This document shows, piece by piece, positions 9,301 through 16,923 of a stretch of 64,000 bases of DNA. How positions within the stretch are numbered: the first letter of the stretch is position 1; the number at the start of each line of letters is the position of its first letter. The notes under the pieces were generated by a model, which was not told the origin of the DNA, made no database searches, and worked only from the letters and a program-made list of their open reading frames with translations. The DNA is from Flavobacterium aerium (GTDB taxonomy: Bacteria > Bacteroidota > Bacteroidia > Flavobacteriales > Flavobacteriaceae): the NCBI RefSeq assembly GCF_030766725.1, contig NZ_JARQWR010000003.1, forward strand, positions 310,001 through 374,000. Direction: 5' to 3'. Made by a program: the position numbers and the translations under genes.

Positions 9301-9570
9301 TAGGATGAAAATAAAAGAAAGGTGTAATAATAAAGTCGCCCATTTTTCTTTTTTATGCAATTGGTAACGTTTAATGTTTCCAATAAAATTAATCATAAAA
9401 AAGACCATGATTGCTTCGAACCACCAAGCATTGTAAATTAGAATTCTTGCGGTATCGGTATTGTAGGCATCTTCAATAAAAGTTCCTATTGCCATTGCTA
9501 AAGCAAAGGATAGAAATAAGATAGCCATTAATCGAGTAGAAAATAAAAAAGAGAATATTTTTTTATCCAT
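6382..9570 (-). CDS. Fused cytochrome c biogenesis protein CcsB-CcsA (ResB-ResC)
   Basis: A 1062-residue inner-membrane protein that performs both jobs of system II cytochrome c maturation: heme export and attachment to apocytochrome c in the periplasm. The N-terminal half (about 1-470) is ResB/CcsB-like: three early membrane spans (about 13-32, 47-65, 80-98), a large periplasmic domain, and a fourth span near 435-450. A second periplasmic stretch, His-rich at its start, links to the CcsA half, whose spans begin near residue 755. The heme-handling tryptophan-rich motif is WGWDPKETWAL at about 964-974. Fused CcsBA proteins are typical of Bacteroidota and epsilonproteobacteria. It stands as a single-gene transcription unit. 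Confidence 0.93.
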   Translation of the reverse strand: MDKKIFSFLFSTRLMAILFLSFALAMAIGTFIEDAYNTDTARILIYNAWWFEAIMVFFMINFIGNIKRYQLHKKEKWATLLLHLSFIFILLGAFVTRYISYEGVMPIREGATENQVFSDKTYLTLFVDGEYQGEMKRRTYEEHKLFSAATPRMNKFSIQDKFNNIPFEVTYENFVMGAKEFVKEDKNGVFYIKLVESGDGTRHEHFLKEGEVQNIHNVLFAFNKPTEGAVNVMKDGDTYTIKTPFEGNFMRMADQFKGSVAKDTVQPLMMRSLYNLGGTQFVFPELAIKGVMDFESNNDYKTKGDDALVLKVKSEGQEKTVTLLGAKGKMGEPQSFKLGNLEYTLFYGSKVYTLPFKIKLNKFIAEKYPGTEKNYASFESQVTILDPEKKFDARIYMNNILDHKGYRFFQAMFDPDEKGTILSVNHDEWGTWITYVGYFLLYFALMAILFDKNTRFGDLKVKLDKVKAKKAKLLSILVLLLSFNGFAQEHADHPGHAEHVGDKDHTEVQLPTAAQADSLIMKFTVSKDHAAKFGKIVIQDGKGRMKPINTFSSELLRKVSNDDHYKGLNSDQVFLSMTQFPQVWYNVPLVYLKRGNDSLRKIIGVDVKTKYAPLVSFFDERGNYKLAQVLEDANHAAVPNQFQKDFIETARKIDLLYTALSGSILKIFPIPFDENNKWVSYLELNETPIKGIDSIYTKNVLPLYMSALNEANKTDGYKNADKLVESVEGFQKKYGSKVRPTDRKIDLEILYNKYDIFKNLYQWYFLAGIVMFTFTILKIFRERKFINIMVKGSHIFVGILFALHTAGLIARWYISGHAPWSDAYESMIYVGWATMFFGLAFGRKSHLTVASTTFVAAMILWVAHMNWMDPAIANLQPVLNSYWLMIHVAVIVASYGPFALGMVLGLVSLFLMIFTNKNNKMKMDLNIQELTYITEMALTVGLVMLTIGNFLGGQWANESWGRYWGWDPKETWALISIMVYGFVIHMRLVPALRGRWIFNLVSVASFSSVLMTYFGVNFYLTGLHSYASGDKVVTPDFVYYSTAFVTIIGFFSYLKYKKFYKK

Positions 9571-9891
9571 GATAGCGGGATGTTATTTTTTTGTAAACTT
9601 GCGCAAAAGTAAGTAAAATACTTTGAAAGGAATGTGAATTCAGCAATAGAAAAACCGCTTTTTAACGGTCATTTGAAGTCTTTAACATAAGTTTAGGAAA
9701 TCCAGCAAAATATCGTAATACTTGTTTATATTCGTTATAAATAACAACTCTTCGCATTCTAAATTTCATTGGAATTTTATACAAAAATTCAGGGAACACC
9801 GTAAGTATTTTTATATTTGCAAATAAATTGGGCCAATATGTCTAATTCTTGATTATTACTAGGTTTCATGGCCTAACAAAGAACAATCCAA
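9571..9891. other. Divergent intergenic region between ccsBA and rlmF
   Basis: 320 bases without a gene. On the minus strand it has TACTTTTG at 9611-9604 (ccsBA promoter). On the plus strand it has TATATTTG at 9812-9819, a likely -7 box for rlmF. A small hairpin, ACCG...CGGT, lies at 9652-9667. No tRNA, ORF or riboswitch fold was recognised. Confidence 0.5.
9604..9611 (-). promoter_or_regulatory. -7 box for ccsBA
   Basis: Minus strand TACTTTTG fits the Bacteroidota TAnnTTTG consensus, 34 bases upstream of the ccsBA start codon. No TTG at the usual -33 spacing. Confidence 0.5.
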
Positions 9892-10830
9892 ATGATGCCA
9901 AAATCAAAAGCTATTTCAGCAGAGAAAACAAGTCTTCATCCCCGAAATAAACATCGATTTTCGTACAACTTCCCTGAACTTATCAAAAGCTGTCCAGAAC
10001 TCGCTCCTTTTGTTTTTACAAATCAATATAAGACTGATACCATTGACTTTGGTAATCCAGAGGCTGTGATGAAATTGAACTATGCTTTATTAAAACTTCA
10101 TTATGGAATTACCTATTGGGATATTCCCAAAAACTTTCTTTGCCCTGCAATTCCAGGACGAGCAGATTATATTCATTATTTAGCCGACTTACTGAGAACA
10201 ACAATATCTTCTAAAAAAGACAAAATGATTTTAGATGTGGGTATTGGCGCCAATACTGTCTATCCGCTTATAGGTCATAAAGAATACAATTGGAACTTTG
10301 TAGGAACAGACATCAATCCTATTGCATTAAAAACCGCTCAGGAAATCATTTCTAACAATGACTTAAATGAGGTTATTGCATGCCGATTACAACCCAATCC
10401 AAAGAACATATTTCTAGGTATCATACAACCTAATGAATACTATGATGCTACTTTATGCAATCCACCTTTCCATAGTTCTGCCCTAGAAGCTACTTCTGGA
10501 ACACAACGAAAATTAAAAAATTTACAAGGCAAAAAAGTGAAGGATACTGTTCTCAATTTTGGTGGTCAAAATGCTGAATTATGGTATGATGGTGGTGAAA
10601 TTGGTTTTATCAATCAAATGATTGAACAAAGTGTTCTCTTTCAAAAGCAATGTTTTTGGTTTACCACTTTAGTTTCTAAAAAAACCAATCTACCACTTAT
10701 TTATAAAGCTTTGAAAAAAATAAAAGCCGTAGATATCAAAACAATTGAAATGGCACAAGGTCAAAAAATCAGTCGCATTATTGCTTGGACATTTCTATCT
10801 ACTGAGGAACAACTTTCTTGGAAAAAATAA
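9892..10830 (+). CDS. rlmF: 23S rRNA (adenine(1618)-N(6))-methyltransferase RlmF
   Basis: A 312-residue SAM-dependent N6-adenine methyltransferase that modifies A1618 of 23S rRNA (E. coli numbering). It has the family's N-terminal LHPRNKHRFSYNFPEL (residues 15-30), the SAM-binding motif I LDVGIGAN (114-121), the acidic GTDINPIAL (138-146), and the catalytic NPPF tetrapeptide at 190-193. After NPPF comes the conserved FNFGGQNAELWYDGGE-type substrate region. Length is normal. It stands alone on the plus strand downstream of a 320-base intergenic region. Assignment is firm. Confidence 0.93.
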   Translation: MMPKSKAISAEKTSLHPRNKHRFSYNFPELIKSCPELAPFVFTNQYKTDTIDFGNPEAVMKLNYALLKLHYGITYWDIPKNFLCPAIPGRADYIHYLADLLRTTISSKKDKMILDVGIGANTVYPLIGHKEYNWNFVGTDINPIALKTAQEIISNNDLNEVIACRLQPNPKNIFLGIIQPNEYYDATLCNPPFHSSALEATSGTQRKLKNLQGKKVKDTVLNFGGQNAELWYDGGEIGFINQMIEQSVLFQKQCFWFTTLVSKKTNLPLIYKALKKIKAVDIKTIEMAQGQKISRIIAWTFLSTEEQLSWKK

Positions 10831-10954
10831 TTATTTAAAAATTCAAAATAGATCCTAATTTCCTAATTATTAATACAATCGGTAATAATTAAAAATCTTT
10901 TTCTAGTTTAGTATCCTATTATAGCACTATCATAGATTACTAAACGAAAATAAC

Positions 10955-12601
10955 ATGCCGAAATATCCTTTTTATTATATTATTTTTTGTCTCTTCTCTT
11001 TAACTTGTTGTTCCCAACAAAATAAGAATATTATAACAGATCCTATTATTGATCCATTACTAGAGGTCAGTCTCAATGAATGTCAATATCTTGATAGCCC
11101 AATTTACATTATCAATAGTAATTATGTTATTTACGAAAACTGTAAAATTCGAAAATATATTAATGCTGATATAAATACTTTTCATTTACCAAAATACGAC
11201 CAAAGTCGCTTATTTGCCTTGGATAAAAATGGCGTCTATTACAATGGTGAATTAATTCCAACTGATACTACAGGATTTGTAATTATTGGAGAAGGCCGAA
11301 ATCCAAAAAAAAGAGAGATGCTTTGGAAAACAAAAACAAAATTATTCACTAATACTACCGAAATAAAAGGTCCTGATGTTGCTACTTTCAATACTATTGA
11401 ATGCTCCAATGGGTTGTATTATAAGGACAAAAATTATGTTTATTACTATGATACCAAAATTGAAGGATCAGATGGCACTACAGTATCTGCTTCCTGTGAT
11501 AATACCTGCTATGATAAAAACTATCTTTATGTTGATGGAAAAATCGCAAAATTTGGAGGTAAGCCACTAAAACCCATCAATGATGTACTTTCAAAGACAT
11601 CTACTGTTGTCATTACACGGGATCAAAAAAGACAATCAGGAATTGATGCTTTGACGCTTAAACCATTATCTAGAAAGTATTCAATGGATAAAAATCATGT
11701 CTATTATGAAACTTCCAAAACACCGATTAAACCAAAAGATTTTTCAAATGTAAAAGTATGGGATCAAGTCAACAGAACCTATGTTACAGATGGAATTATG
11801 GTATATTATGGCAATGACCAACCCGAACCTGATTTTGATACTAAGTCTTTTGGAATGTTACCACATTCTGATTTTTGTTTTGATAAAAATGGGGTGTATG
11901 AGAGAGAATACATCGAAAAAACGGGTAAAGTAATTAATAGCAAATTTCCTTTCAAATACACTACAGCAGTAACAGACAAAAACACTTTTATTACCAATAA
12001 CTCCCGATATATCATTTATGAAAACCATGCTTATGACCCATGGGACAAGGAATTATATGAAAATTTAAGCCCAGAACAAATCCGTTTAATCAAAAAGGAT
12101 AAATTGACTTTATCCAAAACGGAAGGAAATAATGAGTCTAAAATCGTTTTTGATTATTCACTTTATAAATCTGAAGACAAAATTTATTGGAAGGAAAAAC
12201 CAACTAATGCAGATGCTAAAACCTTCGAACAATTTGGATATTATTACTTCAAAGACAAGAACAATCTCTACTCCTATAGTCCAAATAATGGCTTACTTCC
12301 AATGAATGGAATTGATGTAAAATCTGTTAAGGACTTCAATGGTTTGCTTATGGATAAAAATTACATTTATATGGGTACTAATCGTATTATTAAAAGTGAG
12401 AATGCAACACTGCTAGCTATTTTTACAGGATATCGAAAAGGTTGTGGATCCGATCAAGTACCAGGTTCTAATTTTTATTTATTTCACAATGTTGATGGTT
12501 ATTGGTTAGCACTTATTTCTACTACTGTCAAAATCCGAAATCTAGGTACAACTTTAAAACCTGATTGGAATAAAAATAACACCAATTTTGAGCTCCAATA
12601 A
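10955..12601 (+). CDS. DKN-repeat lipoprotein
   Basis: A 548-residue exported lipoprotein. The N-terminus is a signal with lipobox LTCC (cysteine 19 or 20). The body is built from irregular repeats around Asp-Lys-Asn followed by an aromatic hairpin: DKNGVYYNGE, KDKNYVYYYD, YDKNYLYVDG, MDKNHVYYET, FDKNGVYERE, TDKNTFITNN, KDKNNLYSYS and MDKNYIYMGT. This is the DKNYY family, widespread and uncharacterised in Bacteroidota and Fusobacteria; each unit probably forms a beta-hairpin of a larger sheet or propeller. Cysteines at about 46, 57, 137 and 163-167 are spaced unevenly. It is a single-gene unit with no partner. A surface or binding role is an inference only. Confidence 0.75.
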   Translation: MPKYPFYYIIFCLFSLTCCSQQNKNIITDPIIDPLLEVSLNECQYLDSPIYIINSNYVIYENCKIRKYINADINTFHLPKYDQSRLFALDKNGVYYNGELIPTDTTGFVIIGEGRNPKKREMLWKTKTKLFTNTTEIKGPDVATFNTIECSNGLYYKDKNYVYYYDTKIEGSDGTTVSASCDNTCYDKNYLYVDGKIAKFGGKPLKPINDVLSKTSTVVITRDQKRQSGIDALTLKPLSRKYSMDKNHVYYETSKTPIKPKDFSNVKVWDQVNRTYVTDGIMVYYGNDQPEPDFDTKSFGMLPHSDFCFDKNGVYEREYIEKTGKVINSKFPFKYTTAVTDKNTFITNNSRYIIYENHAYDPWDKELYENLSPEQIRLIKKDKLTLSKTEGNNESKIVFDYSLYKSEDKIYWKEKPTNADAKTFEQFGYYYFKDKNNLYSYSPNNGLLPMNGIDVKSVKDFNGLLMDKNYIYMGTNRIIKSENATLLAIFTGYRKGCGSDQVPGSNFYLFHNVDGYWLALISTTVKIRNLGTTLKPDWNKNNTNFELQ

Positions 12602-12698
12602 AGACTATTTTTGTAGAAAACATTATTAAAACAGAGCTAAAGGATAATATCTATCGGTTCTCTTTTTATAGTTCGATTTTTCTCAATATTTTAGCCAA

Positions 12699-13463
12699 AT
12701 GATTCAAGTGACTATTATTGGTTCGGGAAATGTGGCACAACATCTCATCAGTGCTTTTAGCAAAAGTACTGTTGTAGAAATTGCTCAGGTATATTCTCGT
12801 CATAAAACCATACTCCATCCAGTAATTCCTATCGATAAAATAGTGAATGATTTTTCATTATTGAGAAAAGTAGACTTGTATATTATAGCCGTTACGGATG
12901 ATGCAATTGAACAAGTGGCACATCAACTTCCTTTTGAGAATGAGTTAATCGTTCATACTTCTGGAAGTGTAGCTATGGAAGCCTTGGGAACAAAAAATAG
13001 AATTGGTGTTTTCTATCCATTACAAACGTTTACAAAAGACAAAGCTGTTAATTTTAAGGACATTCCGATGTGTCTAGAAAGTGGTGATGAAAAAGATTAT
13101 CCAATATTAGAAAAAATAGCTCAATCTATTTCTGACCATGTTTTTAATATTAATTCAGAACAAAGGAAAGCAATACATGTAGCGGCAGTATTTGTTAATA
13201 ATTTTGTAAACAATCTATATCAGATTGGGAATGAAATCTGCCTTGAGAATAATGTTCCATTTGACATCTTAAAACCGCTTATTACAGAGACTGCTTCAAA
13301 AATTATGACACTCGATCCGGTAGCCGCTCAAACGGGTCCTGCAAAACGAAATGATCAAAAGACAATTGATAAACATCTTGATTTTCTTCAAAACAAACTT
13401 CATAAAGATTTATATAAACAATTAACACAATCGATACAACAAAGCAATGGCAAGAAATTATAA
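12699..13463 (+). CDS. Rossmann-fold DUF2520 protein
   Basis: A 254-residue dehydrogenase-like protein. The N-terminal Rossmann domain has the dinucleotide loop IGSGNVAQHL (residues 7-16) and the strand ITAVTDDAI; the C-terminal DUF2520 domain is all-helical and carries the conserved GPAKRND near residue 217. It resembles F420/NADP-dependent reductases and ketopantoate reductase in architecture, but no substrate is known. Its 3' end overlaps the KdsC start by 17 bases, so the two are translationally coupled, and this opens a tight five-gene run (DUF2520, kdsC, UbiA, maf, MscS). The DUF2520-KdsC-like coupling is conserved in flavobacteria as far as I recall, which hints at shared lipid A/Kdo or cell-envelope work. 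Confidence 0.83.
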   Translation: MIQVTIIGSGNVAQHLISAFSKSTVVEIAQVYSRHKTILHPVIPIDKIVNDFSLLRKVDLYIIAVTDDAIEQVAHQLPFENELIVHTSGSVAMEALGTKNRIGVFYPLQTFTKDKAVNFKDIPMCLESGDEKDYPILEKIAQSISDHVFNINSEQRKAIHVAAVFVNNFVNNLYQIGNEICLENNVPFDILKPLITETASKIMTLDPVAAQTGPAKRNDQKTIDKHLDFLQNKLHKDLYKQLTQSIQQSNGKKL

Positions 13464-13974
13464 AGAAATAATGAATGATATCACCACGTTTATTTTTGAC
13501 ATAGATGGTGTATTAACCGATAGTACAATCTCTGTTACCACAAGTGGAGAAATGTTACGCACAATGAATATTCGTGATGGTTATGCCATTAAAACAGCCA
13601 TTGAAACAGGATACAATGTTTGCATTATTTCAGGAGGAAGCAATGAAGGAGTTCGCGTTCGAATGAAAGGACTTGGAGTTACCGATATTCATTTAGGAAC
13701 CCATAATAAAGTGGAAACTTTTAATGAATACCTTAAAGCAAATAATATTCAAGCAGGCCAAGTATTATACATGGGTGATGATATCCCAGATTACCACGTA
13801 ATGAAATTAGTTGGTTTGGCTACTGCACCACAAGATGCTGTACCGGAAATAAAACAATTATGTAATTATATTTCCCATATCAATGGCGGTAGAGGATGTG
13901 TCCGTGATGTGATAGAACAAGTAATGAAAGTACAAGAAAAATGGATGTCTCATTTTGATGCACAATTTGATTAA
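13447..13974 (+). CDS. KdsC-like HAD phosphatase (3-deoxy-D-manno-octulosonate 8-phosphate phosphatase)
   Basis: A 175-residue C0-type HAD phosphatase without a cap domain. The nucleophile motif is FDIDGVLTD (Asp18 nucleophile, Asp20 general acid), the second motif is the ISGGS near residue 59, and the last is YMGDDIPDYHVM near 115. KdsC members work as tetramers and hydrolyse Kdo-8-phosphate to Kdo for the LPS inner core; the length and motifs fit this subfamily. It overlaps the DUF2520 gene by 17 bases and precedes the UbiA-family gene by 53 bases. A related sugar-acid phosphatase is possible, but KdsC is the best call. Confidence 0.87.
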   Translation: MARNYKEIMNDITTFIFDIDGVLTDSTISVTTSGEMLRTMNIRDGYAIKTAIETGYNVCIISGGSNEGVRVRMKGLGVTDIHLGTHNKVETFNEYLKANNIQAGQVLYMGDDIPDYHVMKLVGLATAPQDAVPEIKQLCNYISHINGGRGCVRDVIEQVMKVQEKWMSHFDAQFD

Positions 13975-14027
13975 TCTACAATCCAAATAGCTATTCCCAC
14001 ATTAATCACAAATGCTCTATCATCCCT

Positions 14028-14933
14028 ATGCTAAAATTTTTCAAACTTATACGTTATCAAAATTTACTGTTGTTGGCATTAGCCCAATTGGTTTTTCATT
14101 TTGGATTTCTAAAACTCCAAAATATTCCTTTAGCATTGCAAGATTGGCAATTTATATTACTCGTTATTGCAACAGTACTTATTGCTGCTGGAGGTTTTTT
14201 AATCAATCAAGTTTTTGAACCCCGTTCAGATTCAGCATTAATTGGAGATTTATTCACTGAGGACAAAGCCTATAATTATTATGCCGCTTTAAATATTGTT
14301 GCTGTAGGTATTGGATTTTATTTAGCCAATAGCATTGAAAAACCTAGTTTTGCTGCCGTATTTGTTGTGGCTTCTGCTACTCTGTATGTTTATGCAACAA
14401 GCTTAAAGCAAATGCTTTTAGTGGGTACAATTGTCGTTTCCATGCTTGCTGCATTCAGTATTATTGTCATCGGATTATTTGATTTATTTCCTGTTGTTAC
14501 AGCAGAAAATCAACCTTTAATGGCTGTACTTTTTCAAATTCTAGTGGATTATGCCGTATTTACTTTTACACTATTATTGATTAGGGCATTAGTTAAAGAT
14601 TTACAAAATGTAAACCAAGATTACAATCTTGGAATCAGCACTTTACCAATCACATTAGGAGCGCAAAGAACAAGCAAATTGGTTTTTGGATTATGTTTAA
14701 TTCCAATTGCTTTATTAGTATATTACATCAACACCTATATTTTTGAATTACAATGGGCTATGGGTTATGCTATGCTTTTCATTGTAGGTCCACTACTCTA
14801 TCTTATGATTAAAATGTGGGGCGCCAAAACAACAAAGGATTATCAAAACTTAGGTATCATTTTACAAATGGTACTACTTTTTACAATACTATCCATTGTA
14901 GTGATTACAATTAACAGACAATATTATGCTTAA
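14028..14933 (+). CDS. UbiA-family membrane prenyltransferase-like protein with altered Asp motifs
   Basis: A 301-residue protein with eight or nine membrane spans, of the UbiA superfamily branch annotated in flavobacteria as geranylgeranylglycerol-phosphate geranylgeranyltransferase. The first Asp-rich motif, normally NDxxDxxxD, reads N60-Q61-xx-E64-xxx-D68, and the Asn-Lys-Pro that usually follows is missing because the loop is short. The second motif, normally DxxDxxxD, reads D191-xx-N194-xxx-D198. Both motifs bind Mg-diphosphate in active members, so activity may be changed or lost. The topology, the YATSLKQ loop and GISTLPITLG are otherwise well conserved. The 3' end overlaps maf by 8 bases. 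Fold certain, activity uncertain. Confidence 0.8.
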   Translation: MLKFFKLIRYQNLLLLALAQLVFHFGFLKLQNIPLALQDWQFILLVIATVLIAAGGFLINQVFEPRSDSALIGDLFTEDKAYNYYAALNIVAVGIGFYLANSIEKPSFAAVFVVASATLYVYATSLKQMLLVGTIVVSMLAAFSIIVIGLFDLFPVVTAENQPLMAVLFQILVDYAVFTFTLLLIRALVKDLQNVNQDYNLGISTLPITLGAQRTSKLVFGLCLIPIALLVYYINTYIFELQWAMGYAMLFIVGPLLYLMIKMWGAKTTKDYQNLGIILQMVLLFTILSIVVITINRQYYA

Positions 14934-15516
14934 AGAAAAATTCAAAGACTATAAAATCATATTAGCTTCTGGTTCGCCTAGAAGACAACAATTCTTAAAA
15001 GATTTAGGTATCGATTTTGAAATCCGTCTAAAAGAAGTGGAAGAGATATATCCTGATCATTTGAAAGGGGAAGAAATCACCACTTTCTTAGCTATTTTAA
15101 AAGCAAATGCCTTTGAACATGATATACAACCCAATGAAATTGTTATCACTAGTGATACTATTGTATGGCACCGTGATAAAGCAGTAGGCAAACCCAAAGA
15201 TTACGATGATGCCTTTTCTATTCTAAAATCATTATCCAATGCTACACATCAGGTAATTACCTCTGTATGTTTCAGAACCTCGGAGACTACTTTTACATTT
15301 CATGAAACAACCGAAGTAACATTCAAAAAATTAGATGATGAAGTGATTCAATATTATCTAGAAAACTTTAAGCCCTATGATAAAGCTGGTGCTTATGGGA
15401 TTCAGGAATGGATTGGATTAGTTGGTATCAGTAAGATTGTAGGTTCCTATACTAATATCGTTGGACTTCCCGTTGATAAAGTCTATGAAAATTTGGTTAA
15501 CTTCACGAATAAATAA
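14926..15516 (+). CDS. maf: Maf family nucleotide pyrophosphatase
   Basis: A 196-residue house-cleaning pyrophosphatase that hydrolyses non-canonical nucleoside triphosphates (the dTTP/UTP branch is likely). It begins with the family signature ILASGSPRRQQFLKDLGIDF (residues 11-30), has the metal-binding TSDTIVW and GKPKDYDDA in the middle, and the late KPYDKAGAYGIQEWIG that defines the group. Length is normal. The start codon overlaps the end of the UbiA-family gene by 8 bases, so translation is coupled; the MscS-like gene begins 8 bases after its stop. Secure. Confidence 0.93.
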   Translation: MLKEKFKDYKIILASGSPRRQQFLKDLGIDFEIRLKEVEEIYPDHLKGEEITTFLAILKANAFEHDIQPNEIVITSDTIVWHRDKAVGKPKDYDDAFSILKSLSNATHQVITSVCFRTSETTFTFHETTEVTFKKLDDEVIQYYLENFKPYDKAGAYGIQEWIGLVGISKIVGSYTNIVGLPVDKVYENLVNFTNK

Positions 15517-15524
15517 AATTCATA

Positions 15525-16079
15525 ATGATTAAAGAATATTTAAAAGAAATAATTAGCTCTGGAATTGTTATAATCCTTATGATTATATCACGTTTTGTTG
15601 TTTCCTTTTTAATTCGAAGCTTTGCCAAAGTATCGCAAAGTCTTGAACACAGAACCAAACTAGTAATTAAATACATCAATATCTTTATTACACTATTAGG
15701 ATGTTTAGCACTATTCTTTATTTGGGGTGTTCAACCTAATAATTTATTTGTAGCCCTTTCTTCTGTTTTTGCCGTTATAGGTGTCGCCATGTTTGCTCAA
15801 TGGTCAATATTAAGCAATATCACTGCGGGAGTAATATTATTCTTTTCTTTTCCTTTTAAAATTGGAGATATCATTCATATTCATGATAAGGATTTTGCTA
15901 TTGAAGATGCTGAAATTACGGATATTAAAGCTTTTCATATCTATTTAAAAACGAAAGACGGTGAACTAATCACTTATCCTAATAATTTACTATTACAGAA
16001 AGGAATTACAATCGTAAATCATAAAACTGAGACTAAAAAAGAACCACAAGATCACAATAGTCAATATACTAGTCATTAA
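15525..16079 (+). CDS. Small mechanosensitive channel (MscS family), minimal form
   Basis: A 184-residue membrane protein with about three spans (roughly 8-28, 50-68, 75-110) followed by a short beta-domain (KIGDIIHIHDKDFAIEDAEI, then KDGELITYPNN). The Gly/Ala-rich third span and the beta-domain after it are the pore and the first cytoplasmic layer of MscS channels that release solutes on osmotic downshock. The larger alpha/beta cage domain of E. coli MscS (286 aa) is absent, the protein ending shortly after the beta-domain with a hydrophilic tail. Small members of this kind are common in Flavobacteriia. It closes the DUF2520-kdsC-UbiA-maf run. Confidence 0.83.
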   Translation: MIKEYLKEIISSGIVIILMIISRFVVSFLIRSFAKVSQSLEHRTKLVIKYINIFITLLGCLALFFIWGVQPNNLFVALSSVFAVIGVAMFAQWSILSNITAGVILFFSFPFKIGDIIHIHDKDFAIEDAEITDIKAFHIYLKTKDGELITYPNNLLLQKGITIVNHKTETKKEPQDHNSQYTSH

Positions 16080-16211
16080 TTTTTAAATTTAGTAAAATCT
16101 CTTGTCTTTTTTGTATTACACATAAAAACAAGATGTTACATAATTTTTATTTTAAGAAAAATATCACAAAAAATTAAATTTAAAACAATTCATCTGTTCT
16201 AAAAATATTAC

Positions 16212-16225
16212 GGCACAGTTCTTGA
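16212..16225 (+). promoter_or_regulatory. Sigma-54-like -24/-12 element upstream of the His-rich secreted protein
   Basis: GGCACAG-TTC-TTGA has the GG-N10-G spacing and the GGCAC-N5-TTG core of sigma-54 promoters (consensus TGGCACR-N4-TTGCW); the -12 GC is GA here. It lies 70 bases upstream of the ATG at 16295. An almost identical element precedes the 40352 gene. No TAnnTTTG box competes with it. Confidence 0.4.
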
Positions 16226-16232
16226 AAATTGC

Positions 16233-16272
16233 AATAAAGCACCGAATGAAAATACAAGTAAAGTGCTTTATT
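16233..16272 (+). repeat. Leader inverted repeat before the His-rich protein gene
   Basis: AATAAAGCAC (16233-16242) and GTGCTTTATT (16263-16272) are perfect 10-base arms with a 20-base loop, 22 bases upstream of the ATG at 16295. No T-run follows, so it is not a terminator. It may be an mRNA leader hairpin or a protein-binding site. Confidence 0.5.
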
Positions 16273-16294
16273 ATAAATTTAAAAGATAACAAAG

Positions 16295-16771
16295 ATGAAA
16301 ACCCTACAATTTATTTCCCTCGGAATTGTATTATTTTTTTCCAATGCAATCCATGCACAAGTATCTGTAAATGTAAACATTGGTACGCCACCCGCTTGGG
16401 GTCCACCAATAACAGAACAAGTTCGCTATTATTATTTACCAGATGTAGAAGCGTATTATGATATCAATTCCTCTATGTTCCTCTATTTTGGTACAAAAGG
16501 TAAATGGATTAGAGCGCGTAATTTACCTCGAGCTTACCGCAACTATGATTTATACAATGGTCAAAAAGTAGTGATTAATAACTATTATGGTTCATCTCCT
16601 TATGTTTATTACAAAAAACATAAAGCAAAATATCATGGACATCATTATGAATCAAGAGAGCACCGAGGTAATCGAAAAAATTATGTTTACAACTCGAATA
16701 GATCACACGATGACCGAGATCATCATGATCATGGAAAAAAAAGAAAAAATAGAGATCACGACGATGATTAA
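16295..16771 (+). CDS. Secreted His/Tyr/Lys-rich protein of unknown function
   Basis: A 158-residue exported protein with a standard signal peptide (cleavage after about residue 22, IHAQ). The mature part starts with VSVNVNIGTPPAWGPP, then an aromatic-rich section (YYYLPDVEAYYDINSSMFLYF and a GKWIRARNLPRAYRNYDLY unit), and ends in a very hydrophilic tail rich in His, Asp, Arg and Lys (HYESREHRGNR, DDRDHHDHGKK). The first part matches a family of short Bacteroidota envelope proteins of unknown function. The tail could bind metal ions or anionic polymers. It has its own leader hairpin, a sigma-54-like element and a strong terminator, so it is monocistronic. Confidence 0.75.
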   Translation: MKTLQFISLGIVLFFSNAIHAQVSVNVNIGTPPAWGPPITEQVRYYYLPDVEAYYDINSSMFLYFGTKGKWIRARNLPRAYRNYDLYNGQKVVINNYYGSSPYVYYKKHKAKYHGHHYESREHRGNRKNYVYNSNRSHDDRDHHDHGKKRKNRDHDDD

Positions 16772-16785
16772 AAATTAAAAGTTTC

Positions 16786-16821
16786 AAAAAGAAGAGGTAC
16801 AATTGTATCTCTTCTTTTTTT
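16786..16821 (+). terminator. Terminator of the His-rich protein gene
   Basis: GAAGAG-g-TACAA and TTGTA-t-CTCTTC (16791-16814) make a continuous stem with one G.T pair and essentially no loop beyond the central AATT, followed by TTTTTTTT. Confidence 0.85.
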
Positions 16822-16868
16822 GCATGGAATTCATGGTAACTTTCTGTTAAAGAAAAAATAAAATAGAG

Positions 16869-16896
16869 TTGTAATTTCGATTAATTACTATATTTG
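16869..16896 (+). promoter_or_regulatory. Complete -33/-7 promoter for the PIG-L gene
   Basis: TTG (16869-16871), 17 bases, then TATATTTG (16889-16896) match the Bacteroidota vegetative promoter. The in-frame TTG at 16894 lies inside the -7 box, which rules it out as a start and supports ATG 16924. Confidence 0.65.
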
Positions 16897-16923
16897 AATC
16901 ATTGCCAAATTAATCATCTTACT

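Noticed and set aside
14012..14218. A forward ORF overlapping the UbiA-family gene start
   Set aside because: It is out of frame with the conserved UbiA protein and has no motif.
16222..16461. An overlapping forward ORF in another frame over the start of the His-rich protein
   Set aside because: The real gene (16295) has a clear signal peptide; the other frame gives a cysteine-rich string without any family likeness.
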